A stretch of DNA of 64,000 bases. Origin: Gordius sp. MW1 (Eukaryota; Nematomorpha; Gordioida; Gordea; Gordiidae). Where the stretch lies: assembly GCA_964036665.1 (NCBI GenBank), contig OZ038532.1:11612537-11676536 (forward strand). Direction: 5' to 3'. The translations under genes and the position numbers were made by a program. Shown piece by piece: positions 1 through 11,378 of the stretch; within the stretch, counting starts at the first letter, position 1, and every line of letters begins with the position of its first letter. Under the pieces are notes generated by a model. The model ran no database searches and was not told where the DNA came from. It saw only the letters and a list, made by a program, of their open reading frames with translations.

Positions 1-371
1 GCCGATCTTAAATGGTTTTCCGTTTGGTGTGTGGCTTTCCAAGTATTTATAATAATTACTAACATTTTAAAGCCATGAGAATTAAGCAAGGGTATTGCGA
101 AAACTAGTTTTTTTAGTCCAAATCTAAAAGAAAATTTTTGATAATTTAAACTTATCTAGCCCCATTCACCAAATTATCTCCTATAAAATATATAAAAATT
201 ATTTCCATTTACAGTTAACACACATTTATTTCTTGCGAACCAAAAATCTTTCGAAACTTGTGATTTCTGCCCGTCCATTTATTACATCCCGAACCCCATA
301 GTAGCCGTTTAAAATTTATTATCCATACCATATCTATCAGTTTCCCTGCGCAAGAATATGGGCTGTTGTGA

Positions 372-1080
372 ACATAGACTAATAGGCTGCTCATCTCTTA
401 TATATTTACGCATCAAAAGTGTTTCCAAAAACGACCGCCATTTTGATAACTAGTTTGTATAGCGATGGATGCATTGGACAATAATCATTGATCTTATAAC
501 ATGAAACAACCCATTTTAATCATTATAGCGATTTTAAAAATTCATCAAACCATATATGGCCATAGACTAGATTAGATAAACTGCTTATCAACGCACAAAA
601 TGTGTACCCTTTTTTCCGCCATCTTGAGAGGCACATTGTAAAGTGGTGATCATATAGAAATTCGTAATTTTCGCAAATTAAATAATCTTAAAAAGGTAAA
701 TAAAAAAATATTGAATTGGGTAAATATCAAAAACAACATTTTAAAATAAATTTCATTTAAAAAATACAAAAAAATTAAAAATGTAAAAATGCGATTAAAG
801 TTTGTTTAATATTATAGCGCCATCAATTTTCATTGCTATTTTGTATAATATTAATTTATTTACCTACGTTCGTTTTAATTAATAAACTAGTAAGGAAGGT
901 AAATTTATTGTTATAGGGCAAATTACATGGTTAAAATACACCAATTGCTCTCCTCAAAATGGAGGAAATTTTGACACACAATTAACCATTTGCAACGTAT
1001 AACATGAGCAGTCTATCTAGTCTATGAAATTGGCCAATATTCATGTTTCACTTATCAAAATGGCTGCCAAAATGGGGTAC
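372..1080. repeat. Degenerate repeat cluster, two direct copies and one inverted copy
   Basis: A unit beginning CATAGACTA and containing CTGCTCATC then CCGCCATTTTGATA appears near 372-455. A diverged direct copy lies near 561-640. The same two blocks recur in reverse complement near 1003-1075, where the sequence reads GAGCAGTCTATCTAGTCTATG followed by TATCAAAATGGCTGCC. The arrangement suggests an old transposon with repeated or inverted ends. No target duplication or protein was found, so the family is unknown. The flanking bases 1-371 hold nothing I can recognise. Confidence 0.5.
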
Positions 1081-2070
1081 ATTTTTTATAGTCTTTGGTT
1101 GTGAATGAGTTAATATTTTTTATCTTAGAACTTTCGCTTTATTATAAACTCTTGTAATTTAAACGAATATTTGGAGCATAAATTTAAATTTAAAAAATTT
1201 GTTTAGTTATATAGTATGTTTGTTTTAATCAGGTCGATTTTGGTCACGTGGTTGTGTAGAAGGGTGTGGAATCGACATCACCAAGCAATTGGTTTAAAAA
1301 ATAATAATATGGAAACAAAAGTTTTTCAATACATATTTAAACGCTTCTTTATAAAATAAAAAAACGTCTATTAAATTTGATGGTTTTATACGTCTCTAAT
1401 ATTATTATAACATTAAAGAAAATTTGTCATTATTCTGCAAATGAAAATAAATAAGAGTCAGTTAACTGATTCTGAAGCATCATAGGTCATAAGCTTAAAA
1501 TTAGTTATATTATATTATTTATTTCTTGGTCAGGTGCAACATTTAGAATTTTGTGCTAATGTAAGTTGTTCATGAAACAGATGGAAGTACTGTGCAAAGG
1601 ATTAATAATTGTATCAATTTTATGAGAAAATATTTAATTTTGTTATTATTAAGAAACAAATCTTTGCTTAAAAGAGTGAGGTCACATCTGAACCTAAGGA
1701 ACGCCTTCATCTTCTTGTTAGTCATTAAGCAATGTAAAAATTATTTGATACGTTTAAGTAATTTAATCAAGGTTTTTATGAAGCCCAAAAATAATAATCA
1801 TTATATTCATAAGCATTTTAAATCGAAGTAGACTATTTTAGTTATTAATTGAATATTAATGAAAGGGGATATGAAATCCTAATAATCTACATTATGATTA
1901 TATTTAAACCAGAATAATTTTTTTAAAGATAATTCAACTTTGAGTAAAGCCCTGCACAGGTGGCACGAGGCAGGCCCAAAGCAACCCTATTAACAAAATA
2001 CTTAAAATATAGTTTTATTAATTTAACTTTATAAGAAGGTTTTTAAAAGATAATTTAACTTTTAAACACG
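1081..2070. other. AT-rich gene-free stretch
   Basis: No exon, RNA gene or repeat with clear ends is visible. The short open frame at 1592-1831 is lysine, leucine and asparagine rich, as expected by chance in AT-rich DNA, and matches no family I know. Confidence 0.5.
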
Positions 2071-2074
2071 CCTT

Positions 2075-4225
2075 GTGTTTCAATCTCGTCTCGGTTTCGA
2101 AAGCAAAATCTCGTCTCGTCTCGGGAGCGATTATGAAATCTCGATCTCGTCTCGTCCCGGTCTTGAAAAATCTCGGTCTCGTCAAAACAAATTATACGAA
2201 ATAAAAATTTCTTCAGCTTTATTAAAAATATTAATTAAGTGTTTAAAAAAATTAAAATGGCAAACCTTTATATTTTTGAAAAACCTTAATACACAGTTTT
2301 TTAAAGATTTAGCGCGACACGATGTACTAATTTCTCAAGAAAACATTTTGTATGGAAAGTGCAACTTTAATAAATTTGAAGTAAAGTGCGAAAAGACCAC
2401 TTTTTGTAATACTTTTAAAATAGCAGAATTGTGCATTAAATTTAAAATTTAATGGTTATTGACACTTTTTAGATGTGAGTGTAAACCATTACTCTTGTGA
2501 GGGTTTTAGAGCTGAAACCTCTACGTAATATATATACTAACTGATTGTTAGATTTAGATGAGAGACCTTAGTAAATTTTATAGTTCTATCAAATTATAAC
2601 ATTTGTATCCAATTCACTGTGTATGTCAAATATAAAAGACTTAGATATTTATAATTTCACCTATATTTAACAGTTATAGATTTGGGCAGCTAAAGCCTCA
2701 AAGATGACCTTAACATATTTGAGACAAACGTTTTAGTCCATTGATATTACCATCATCAACTATAGCCTATAGATTTATTGCATGTTTAGGATCCTGCCTT
2801 TGAAGGTCGAATCCGTCCTGACGGTTCCTCGTTAGTCCCATGGGAAAATGGTCTCTTTTTAAAGTGGGATTTTACATGCATAGACCTATTTGCCCCCTCT
2901 AATCTTAATTATGACCCCATGGCCCTCGCTGAAGAACGCAAGCTCCAAAAATATAAGGCCCTTTTGGACTCTAGTATTTTTATCCCAATAGTTTCCTCCT
3001 GTTCAGGATCCTATGGAAAAATGGCGTTGGCTTTATTCAAAGAAATAGGCAGGCGATTCCCTTCCTCCAAACTTTCCCCCGCATTATTATTGAAACAATC
3101 AATAGCTATCTTCAAAATTTAATTTCAAATCTTTTTTGGATTCCTGGCCTCTTCTAAAAGAGGAAGATGAAGACATATTACTCATATGATGTTTTTTTAA
3201 AATATAATTTATAATTGTATCATTTAATACTATGTTTAGATATATATCAATAAACTAACTTCATCTTTAAAAAAAAAATATAGCGTTATAAACCATAAAG
3301 TGCGAGTGACTTTTAATGATAATATTTTTATTTAAATAATTGATAAGTAGTTGCACATATTAAAACTTAAAAACAACAAAAAAGCAGCATTATCACAGGA
3401 ATAAGATCATAAGGTTTTAAGTTTTAAATTAAAGTGCACGTAATTATTATGTGACAAAAATCATTATAATCAAATTTGTATTCCAAATCATTACCTTCCT
3501 ATTCTAACGCCATTAAATATTTATTTATATAGTACAATATAAGTAAGTGTTTAATTATATTATATTGCACAATTGCCACAATTAGAAATTATATTAAATT
3601 CGAATGCACCTGCCAACACCAGTTTATAATTTGATGCTAATGGCAAAAATGTATTCATAATGTCCTATTAATGTTCAAAAAGGAAGTATACTATTAGTTG
3701 AATCATAAAAACTTTTATAAACTCATAATTTAATCTATTACGGTGTCAGCGAATACTCAATTGACGCTAGGGTGCGATCCACCTAAGCTTAACTTGTATA
3801 ATTATTCAAACTAATTGACCACCAATTCCTAATTACCGCATCATGCAGGATGAGAAACTGCGAAACTCAAATATGCTTTGGAAAGTCTAAATTTTTGGAA
3901 CATTTAATAATACTAAGGATACAAATATGTGATAAATATATTTCTAAATATTCACATATACTAAGGACCATCCATATTTAGGTAAATGAACTGTAATTGC
4001 CAAATTCTAAACTTTTTGCAAAAATATATCATATTTACTACACTTAGGTGTTATTTTAATATCAAATATATTCCTATCATATTGCTTACTAAAATCTATT
4101 GATCAATAAAAAATTGAGAACTCGCCGAAAGATCTCGTATCGTCTCGTCTCAACATCAGAATTTTCGTCTTGATCTAAGGTCAAATTTTCAAATTCGAGA
4201 CCAGACGAGACCGAGAATTTTCTCG
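2075..4225. mobile_element. Possible DNA transposon remnant with CTCGTCTCG-rich ends
   Basis: The left side (2080-2185) carries many copies of CTCGTCTCG and CTCGGTCTCG. The right side (4125-4220) carries the same motifs, ending in the opposite orientation as CGAGACCAGACGAGACCG. Such ends resemble those of some hAT-like elements in arthropods, which is inference from memory. No transposase is visible between them. A truncated LINE (2786-3270) lies inside. Exact ends and target duplication could not be fixed. Confidence 0.35.
2786..3270 (+). mobile_element. 5'-truncated LINE, 3' fragment with restriction-like endonuclease end
   Basis: One frame, running through 2919-3122 and extending upstream to about 2800, reads RIRPDGSSLVPWENG, then KWDFTC, APSNLNYDP, KYKALL and FKEIGRR, ending at a stop near 3122. 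The RPD motif followed about 14 residues later by WD is the signature of the restriction-like endonuclease that closes the protein of R2-type LINEs. The downstream residues match the C-terminal part of the larger minus-strand element at 5.0-7.9 kb. An AATAAA near 3250 and an A-rich tail near 3260-3270 mark the 3' end. Reverse transcriptase sequence is absent, so this is a typical 5'-truncated insertion. The last 110 residues or so have no internal stop. Confidence 0.72.
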
Positions 4226-4310
4226 GGGGTTCCCCATCATTTAACACCCCTCTTCTCTATCAAAATTCTAAGATTGTATTTTCAATTTTTGATAAATATA
4301 CATTTCCAAT
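3271..4310. other. Gene-free AT-rich stretch
   Basis: Apart from the CTCGTCTCG-rich block at 4125-4220, nothing is recognisable. There is no splice-bounded open frame and no clear repeat. Confidence 0.5.
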
Positions 4311-4318
4311 ATATATAC

Positions 4319-4502
4319 TAGGGTTGTAAAAACAGCTGAATTTTGTTTGGTCGACCTTTGTTTAATCAATTAAACATGAACAGACCAAAAGTTTCACCAA
4401 AAACCGTAGGTCTATTTTTGTGAATAAGAAAAAGGGATCAAGAAACCTTTGGCTAGTTTATGTTTAGTCGACTAAAACCAACCAGCCGTTTTTACAACAG
4501 TA
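4319..4502. mobile_element. hAT-type MITE, copy 1
   Basis: A 184-bp fold-back element starts TAGGGTTGTAAAAACAGCTG and ends CAGCCGTTTTTACAACAGTA. Its arms contain inverted TTTGGTCGAC / GTCGACTAAA blocks. It is flanked on both sides by a perfect 8-bp direct repeat, ATATATAC (4311-4318 and 4503-4510). Eight-base target duplications are diagnostic of hAT transposition. Related copies lie at 16298-16479 and 56752-57210. It has no coding capacity. Confidence 0.88.
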
Positions 4503-4782
4503 ATATATACAACATAGCATTAGAACTTTAAAAATAAGATTAGTTATAATCTAAGAAGATAATTTAGTTTTTATCTTAATATGAAACTTTCTTATTTAAA
4601 GTTACATTATTACAATAAAAAAAAATTAGTTACAATTGTGGCAAAATAAAATTATTTATCATATTTACCCATGTTTAAAATATATGTTACTAGCAATCAA
4701 TCAAACTTTATATGGTAAAAAAAGTCTGCAATTAAGGGCTGTACAGGTCAAGTTCGGATCTTTAAATAAGGCTTTTAGGCAC

Positions 4783-7700
4783 CCAGGCGCGTAGCCAAGA
4801 GGGCGGAAGCGGGACTTTTCTACCCCCTTGACGAAAATTTGATTTTTTGATTAATAATTAGATTAAATGGGTTAAAATATTATAGTTTAGTTTTTTTTGC
4901 TAATAATATCTTTTATTAAATGAAACTATATACTACTATAAAAATTATATGCGAGGTAAACATTCAAAAATTGCGATCGTGTTGAAATGACAAATTATAA
5001 TTCCGATTTTCTGTTTTAAAAAAAAAGTTTCCCTTTTGTCAAGGGTATTGGCAGCTATACGGCACCCCAATTCTTTCAGGAGGGCTTGGGTTTTAGGACC
5101 TATTGTTGTAAGGGTAGTGGTCACTATAGGGCAGAAAAGGAGTGAGGAATTAAGTTCTGCGTATTTAGCTGACTTTATTCTTTCAGAATCGACAAGGGGG
5201 TCTTTGTTTTGGTTTGAGGGTGCAAAGGCATCCGGACAAGTGTAGTCCCATGCTAGGCATAGCCCTTTTGCCCATGGGATGAGTGTCCATCGGGTCTCTT
5301 CTTGTCGCTAAGGCAAAGACCATTAGGCTCCAATTGGGAGGGAAAGCCAGCCTTATTGAATGTCTTCTGTAGAAGAGCATTAACAGATGTGTGACGTAAA
5401 AATCAGGCCTTATTAAATTTGCAATGTAGGCCTAGGCCGTGGTGACCTTTTGTACCTACAGATGAACCACATAAGTTGCATTGATGGGGGGCAACTATAT
5501 CACAACCTAGGCGGAGCCCTGTTGCGATCCTGAACTCGTTATTGGAGAGTTGAAGGTCATGGGTCCGACTTGGGATGGCCTCCAGCCACTCGTGGCCGGA
5601 CCTTGATGAAAAACTTCTTAAAGCTGGTAACTCCTCCAACGAAGCGCCCGATATAAGAGTTTTAAGGGCATGGTCGTAGAGAGGAGTGTTCCAACTTTTT
5701 TGAGAGTTTATGGTAGGGAATGGAATGTTAGGGTCGGACAAAGAGCTCCACATGTCGAGAGCGATTTGGGTAAAGGGATCTGGTTGATCGATTATTTTGT
5801 CGATGATTGGTTTGGCTGAAAGTCGACTCGAGATGAGCTACTAGAGGGGGTGATCTGAGGCCCAAACCACCATATTTTGTGGGGAGACACGCTTGTTTCC
5901 ATTGGGACCCTGTAAAAGAAAGGTTTGTGATTTCCTCGACTACACCTTTGAGTTTTTGGTCGAATATAGATAGAGCATTAGGATTTAAAAATGAGGTGGA
6001 TGACCTGAAGATATGATTTATCTTAGGTAAAGAATAGCAGTTTTTAATTAAAAAGAAAGCCTGGTGGGCTGGCAAGTAAGAAAGGAGGGGTTTGATTTCT
6101 ACTAGTTTTTGTATTGTCTCTGTTAATGACCTGATACAAGGGTGTGAGCCACCTACGGGAGATCCTAAGTGCGTTAGTTCGTTAGGGTGAATATGTTTGA
6201 AAGCGTCAAAGTTTGGGTCTAGGCTTAAAGAGTCAGTATTGTTTTTGCAAACCTCGGTCTTGCTATGATTTAGATGGAGACCAATTTTTGAAGCCTCGAC
6301 TTCTAGATAAGAGAGGGCTTCTTTGACGTCTTCGGCATTTCCCTTGATGGTACCATCGTCTAGGTACCACAAGTTGAGTGATAGATTATATTTAGAGGCT
6401 AGGTCTTCAGTCAGGGATTTTATACCTAGGCAGAATAGTAGGGGCCTAGCGGGTCTCCTTGTTGAATGCCGTCACTCGATGGAATTATTTTGGAATTAAA
6501 GTTAAGCATGGAAGTAGGAGCGTAGCATGCGTTAAGGAAAATGGAATACTCGGGAAGAGATTTGTAAGCCTCGGTTAAGAAGTGTGACCTGTAGATCGTG
6601 TTAAATGCGTTTTTGAGTCAATCTTAGCTAGGATCGAATGGTCGGGATGGGCTAGGGCTATGCGAACAGCGTGAGAGGCGATTTCACAACCACCCTTGGT
6701 TCCGAAACCTAGTTGGATAGGAGCTAATTGATCTGCAATGTCGGATTTTACTCGTGCAATGATAAGTTTGCAGCATATGCGTCTAAAAATTGAACCCATG
6801 GCGATTGGACGAAGGCCACTATCAGGTTTGGTAAGAGATATTAAGGTGGCCCCAAAAAAATAGGGAGAGATCGCGTCAGGTACTAAGCCTTTAATAACCT
6901 GGTTAAGGAAGGTTGCTGGTGGATGTGAAGTGGCCAGACCTGTCAATGTGAGGTCTTGTTAATTCTATTAAATGTGAAGCACGGAAGCCGTCTAAACCAG
7001 AACCTACTGAGGATTTTTTGAAAGAACCGATAGCCTCGAGAATTTCGGGCGATGTGAAGTCCTTGAAGGGGGAGTTGATTGTAGGGGGAAATTGGGAGCA
7101 ATTTCTTTCAGGGTGTTTAGTTTGTAAAGATTCGAAGGTTTCTTGAGTGTCTGGGGAAATTTTGCAGTCTGAATTGGCCAGGCGAAGGGCACCCTGGATG
7201 TCAAAGTGGTTGAGTTTTGAGAAAACCCGTTTGGCTCTTTGTTGAACTGATGTAATCTTATGGATGTGTGGCTCGTAGATAATGGGGGGGGTGATGAAAC
7301 GTCCCATTTTGCTGAGTTTTGTTTAACCAGAGGGTACCTTTGTAATTTGATGGTGGTATTGAAAGGACACGGGAAGTAAATTGAAAAAGGTTGGCCCAAT
7401 GGAGGGTGCTGCTTGGGTCCTTAGAGAGGTTTGAGATGGCATCAGTAAGGGCAATTAGAACTTGATGTCTGGCACCTTTAGGGATGTTTTTTAGAATCCT
7501 GTTAACAGGAGAATGAGGAATGTCTTAATATGTATTGGTGGTGGTGGTTTCGAGCGGGGAGTAGATATTATGCAATAAATGGTTGTGAGTAGAGGTAGAC
7601 CTCTTGGGGACTGTAGCTGCTGGATGTTTTCCAGAGCCTGGGCACCTCTGTTTTAATGGACCGTGAACGTAAATCGAATTAGAGAGGGTAATTGAAGCTA

Positions 7701-8404
7701 ACCTGTAGCAGACTGGGCAGATTCCGGTTTGGGTTGTGGAGTTTGTGTTGTTCATGTAGAAGGATTATGGATATTTGGGATAAACCTGTAGTAGAGTAAA
7801 ATGGCAGCTATTTTGATGTTTGGTATTCAACAGTTGGATTGTCATGGAAATAACTGTTAGGAGATATTGTTAAATGGTTTTTTTTGCCTCTGATAGGCGT
7901 AAAGGCTTAATAAAGGTTAGAAAAAATAGTTGCATAAAAGATTTTGAAACATTCAATTTTTCGAATTTAATTTTCGACTATAAGCTTGCACCATATTATT
8001 GTAATTTTCCACCATTGATTGTAAATTATGAAAAACTTGTTTTTTTTATATAACACCGTTCATTTAGCTGTACTAAAAAATGTCAAGTAATAATTTTGCT
8101 TATTAGCAACTTGAGAATTTTTTCAGATCAAATTCATATAATTTTGCTTTGGTTTCCGCAATTATTTAATTTTACCTAAATGATAATATTTTCTATGAGT
8201 TGAATAACTTGCACAAGATCCATGTTCTTTTTTAAGGTATAAAAGAGATATGAAGATAAGAAATTTCTAAATCTGGTTATATAGCGCCTTGAAGTTTCGC
8301 ATATATTGTGCGCGAAGTTTATTTATGTTACATTATAAATAAAAATGTCGAATTTTTTTTTGAATTTTTCCTCCACCTGGAGTAAATCCTGGCTATGCGC
8401 CTGG
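4783..8404. mobile_element. Candidate DNA element with CCAGGCGC(G/A)TAGCCA inverted ends, interrupted by a LINE
   Basis: Bases 4783-4797 read CCAGGCGCGTAGCCA and bases 8390-8404 carry the inverted form TGGCTATGCGCCTGG, a 15-bp inverted repeat with one mismatch. The sequence just inside the left end (4840-4970) recurs in the introns at 13.6 kb (inverted) and 20.6 kb, so it belongs to a dispersed family. The LINE at about 5.0-7.9 kb fills most of the interior and probably inserted later. No transposase or convincing target duplication was seen, so the superfamily is unassigned. Confidence 0.45.
5000..7930 (-). mobile_element. LINE with YLDD-box reverse transcriptase and restriction-like endonuclease, broken
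   Basis: Reading the minus strand, parts appear in the expected order. (1) An N-terminal zinc-finger-like CPVCYRL...HGPLKQRCPGSG (7755-7525). (2) A linker and RT N-terminal part (7400-6900) with GSGLDGFRASHL. (3) RT palm segments LTKPDSGLRPIAMGSIFRR and QLGFGTKGGCEIASHAVR (6946-6575). (4) The catalytic box WYLDDGT (6372-6350) and KIGLHLNHSKTEV. (5) A CNLCG...GHHGLGLHC zinc module (about 5490-5440). (6) The KRPDG...AWDY endonuclease motif (about 5300-5240), then KYAELNSSLL and KELGCRI. The pieces fall in several frames, so multiple frameshifts and stops have accumulated, for example near 7300, 6900, 6570, 6380, 5750 and 5270. The box is YLDD rather than the FADD usual in LINEs. I place it among R2/NeSL-like endonuclease-type LINEs without naming a clade. 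Outer ends are approximate. Confidence 0.85.
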
Positions 8405-9862
8405 TGGCATTTGCAAGTTAGGGAATATACAATACGCAATCCAAATTTATCATATCCCAACACCAAGATCACAATTGTCTAATGATTATAAAAATTAGTG
8501 TATGTCAGTATTCACGAGACAAAGGCAATCAAAAATATAATCGAATCCATCAATAATAAAAATTGTGTGTGTCAGTTGTCTTCCCTCGTCTTTCCCTTTA
8601 TTTCTAATCACTTCATATGTCTATATCCGGTCATATTATTTGTTTTTACTTTATTCTCCACACCCGCCTTTGTGTCGATACGTGTCGTTGACCAAACACA
8701 ACAATTTTGTTAACCAAATGCACTAAACTTGTATGTAATTAATTTTTAAAACGTGATAACATTAGACTAGTTGTTGCAGTTGGTCGTATGTGTTTGAAGA
8801 AATAGATTTTTTTACTGCAAGGGGTTAGTTAAACATTTCAAATAAAAAAGAAATAAGATTCTCTCTATTTAGCTTATATTAAAAACTGCCTTGTTTATAA
8901 CATATTTTTTATAAATAATATGTTCATTCTATTTTGTGTGCAATTTATATCAACCATAACTTGAAACTTCACTTGACACCCCCGGCGTTGCACCCGCACT
9001 TCTATGGCTTTACAAAAATAGTTGCAGTCTTCAAATTCCTATTTTTCTGTACAATAGGGCAGAATAAAATAGCTTGGTACTCTATATTTTACTCTTTGAT
9101 CACGGCAATTGAGATGATAGAATCCGTAAGAATTAGAGGCCCACAGAATCATTTAAGCTGAGGTTAGGTCAGGACCGTTTCAATTATTTTTGGCCTCACT
9201 TATTTAAATGCGTGTTCAAGTACTGCATCTGTAATAACACCATCAATTTTGGACATACCATCACCATTAATTGAATTAAGTGCTCGCATCAAAGAATCTT
9301 ATTTCACTTCTTACCGATCAATGAGTAGAAGAAACTCAAACTTACGTAAAATTACAAAATATGGCCCTATATGAAATCCTATAAGATTAAAATATTTAAA
9401 GATTGGAAAACTAAATTCTAATGATTTTTTTTATAGATTTTTTCATATAAAAGAAGAATTCAATATTTTAATCTTATAAATAGCCAGTTATAAAAACTGA
9501 AATTAATTTATTCTATTTATAAAGCATATCAATTAATATAATTCGGATTACCCAAAATTTAAATTAATTAAAATTTTGTATGAAGAAAGGGCGAGGAAAA
9601 GGGCCAGGATTTGGATCTTGGAAATCTTATCCTAGCCCCCTCTCCCAGTTTTTTTAGGTATGCCAAAAATGTTGAAGATTATTGCAATTCTACAGTTATT
9701 ACAAGTTTATAGATAGTGCACGTTATATAGTATAATATTTAAAGAAAATATAGTAATAAGCAATACACATTTATTTGCCATCCAATATCTACATATTAGG
9801 GTAAATATTTAATAACAATGCATAATTCGCAATATATTAAAAGGACCTCATTCAATGGAGAA
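8405..9862. other. Gene-free AT-rich stretch
   Basis: Short open frames at 8498-8713 and 8934-9161 have no recognisable motif, and their composition fits chance. No RNA gene or bounded repeat is seen. Confidence 0.5.
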
Positions 9863-9866
9863 AACT

Positions 9867-11019
9867 TATAGTATTACTATTACCTAAATGATTTGGATAT
9901 CACTCTATGCTCCTCCTTACTCTATCCACACTCCTCCTTACTCTATCCACACTCATTATAATTTGAATAGCCCCCAACTACCTTACGAGTTATTCATATT
10001 AACCTCTTTAAAATGGTATATAAGCTAATGCTTAACGATAGAGCAATGATCTTTTGGTTATAATAAAACTTACGTTATATATAGTGATTAAGTAGGCCTA
10101 AACCCCTACATTTGGTGACCCCGCTTTTTCGGGGGAGCGGAATTTTTTTTTTATTCCTCCTCCATTACATTTATAACCCCAGTTCTACATTTTTTTATCT
10201 CTCTCAAAACAGTCCCTTTAATTATTTTTGGGCACTACTTTCTCAAGCGACCACCAAATATAAATCAATCCTTCAACTCTCAAACAATCTCAAGGTAAAT
10301 GTATCCCAATATGTGGAACGAACCTACCTATCTGGTTGCTAATATTACAATCTAAACAAGCAACTTCGCAAAGTCTGCCGCCGACGAAAATTGTTCACTT
10401 CCTCATGGCCATATTCAACATCAACACATCTACACGGCCCTGGTTAATAAACAAAGACAAACAATTTCGGCAACACAATGCAGACACCTGCTATTATTAG
10501 CATTTTTTCCATCTCGGGACCGATTTAACGGATGGTACTAACAGATCGGATAGCAAAACAACCATCAACCATCATTCACGCCTCAACCACCACTTTTTTT
10601 CCTTTTTTTTTATTGAAAATGGTCGCTGGACGACCGAAATATCTGAACCCATTTCCACCCTCGCATTTATTAATCCTAAACTACCATTATTGGAAACTAA
10701 TTTTATAAATAGTTTCATTTAACTTACACCTTTATTTTTTGCACTCCATGCAAACAGGAGGGGGGTAATATAGTATTACTATTACCTAAATGATTTGGAT
10801 ATCACTCTATTCACACTCCTTCTTACTCTTTCCACACTTTTCCTCACTCTATCCACACTCATTATAATTTAAATACACAAACCTCACGAGTAATAATGTT
10901 AACCTTGATAACATGGCATATAAACTAATGCTTAATAGAGGAGCATATTATATTATATCTTTTGGCTGTATATTAATAAAGTTCTTTTAGTTAGAATAAA
11001 GTAGGCTTAATCCCCTACA
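9867..11019 (+). mobile_element. Short LTR retrotransposon fossil
   Basis: Two long terminal repeats of about 245-250 bp, at 9867-10110 and 10769-11019, both start TATAGTATTACTATTACC and end CCCCTACA. A primer-binding-site-like TGGTGACCCCG follows the left repeat. A polypurine tract (about 10757-10766) precedes the right one. The flanks carry the 4-bp direct repeat AACT (9863-9866 and 11020-11023). The interior is only about 660 bp and shows no recognisable gag, protease or polymerase, so the element is internally deleted or non-autonomous. The repeats have clearly diverged from each other, pointing to a moderately old insertion. The PBS type and 4-bp duplication fit a Gypsy-like origin, but that is tentative. 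Confidence 0.82.
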
Positions 11020-11378
11020 AACTCTCCAAGGCCTAAACAAAAGAGCGTTTATTCATTTGTGGTAAGATCATTTATGAGAAAAAAAAATTAAGGTAAATAT
11101 TCTCTACACAGACCCTCTATTATATATTTGGTGGCATAACATTATATATCAGCCAAAGATACATGCTAAATATAAATATTTTAATTAAATATTAAGTGAA
11201 TTTTTTTCTATAACCACTAAGAAATAAAAATTTGATATTCTAAGACCTTGATATTTGTCATATATTAATTAAAGCACCAAAACTAATGCTGTTGATAGTT
11301 GTAGCTACAAAATAGATGCCCATTATGCTGATATTTGTGTCAGTGTTTACTACCTAATTCATTCATACAATTGAACAT

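Noticed and set aside
1592-1831. 79-residue open frame
   Set aside because: Low-complexity AT-rich translation with no motif, no splice context and no repeat relation.
10112-10342. Open frame inside the short LTR element
   Set aside because: It shows no gag, protease or polymerase features and is best left as part of the fossil.
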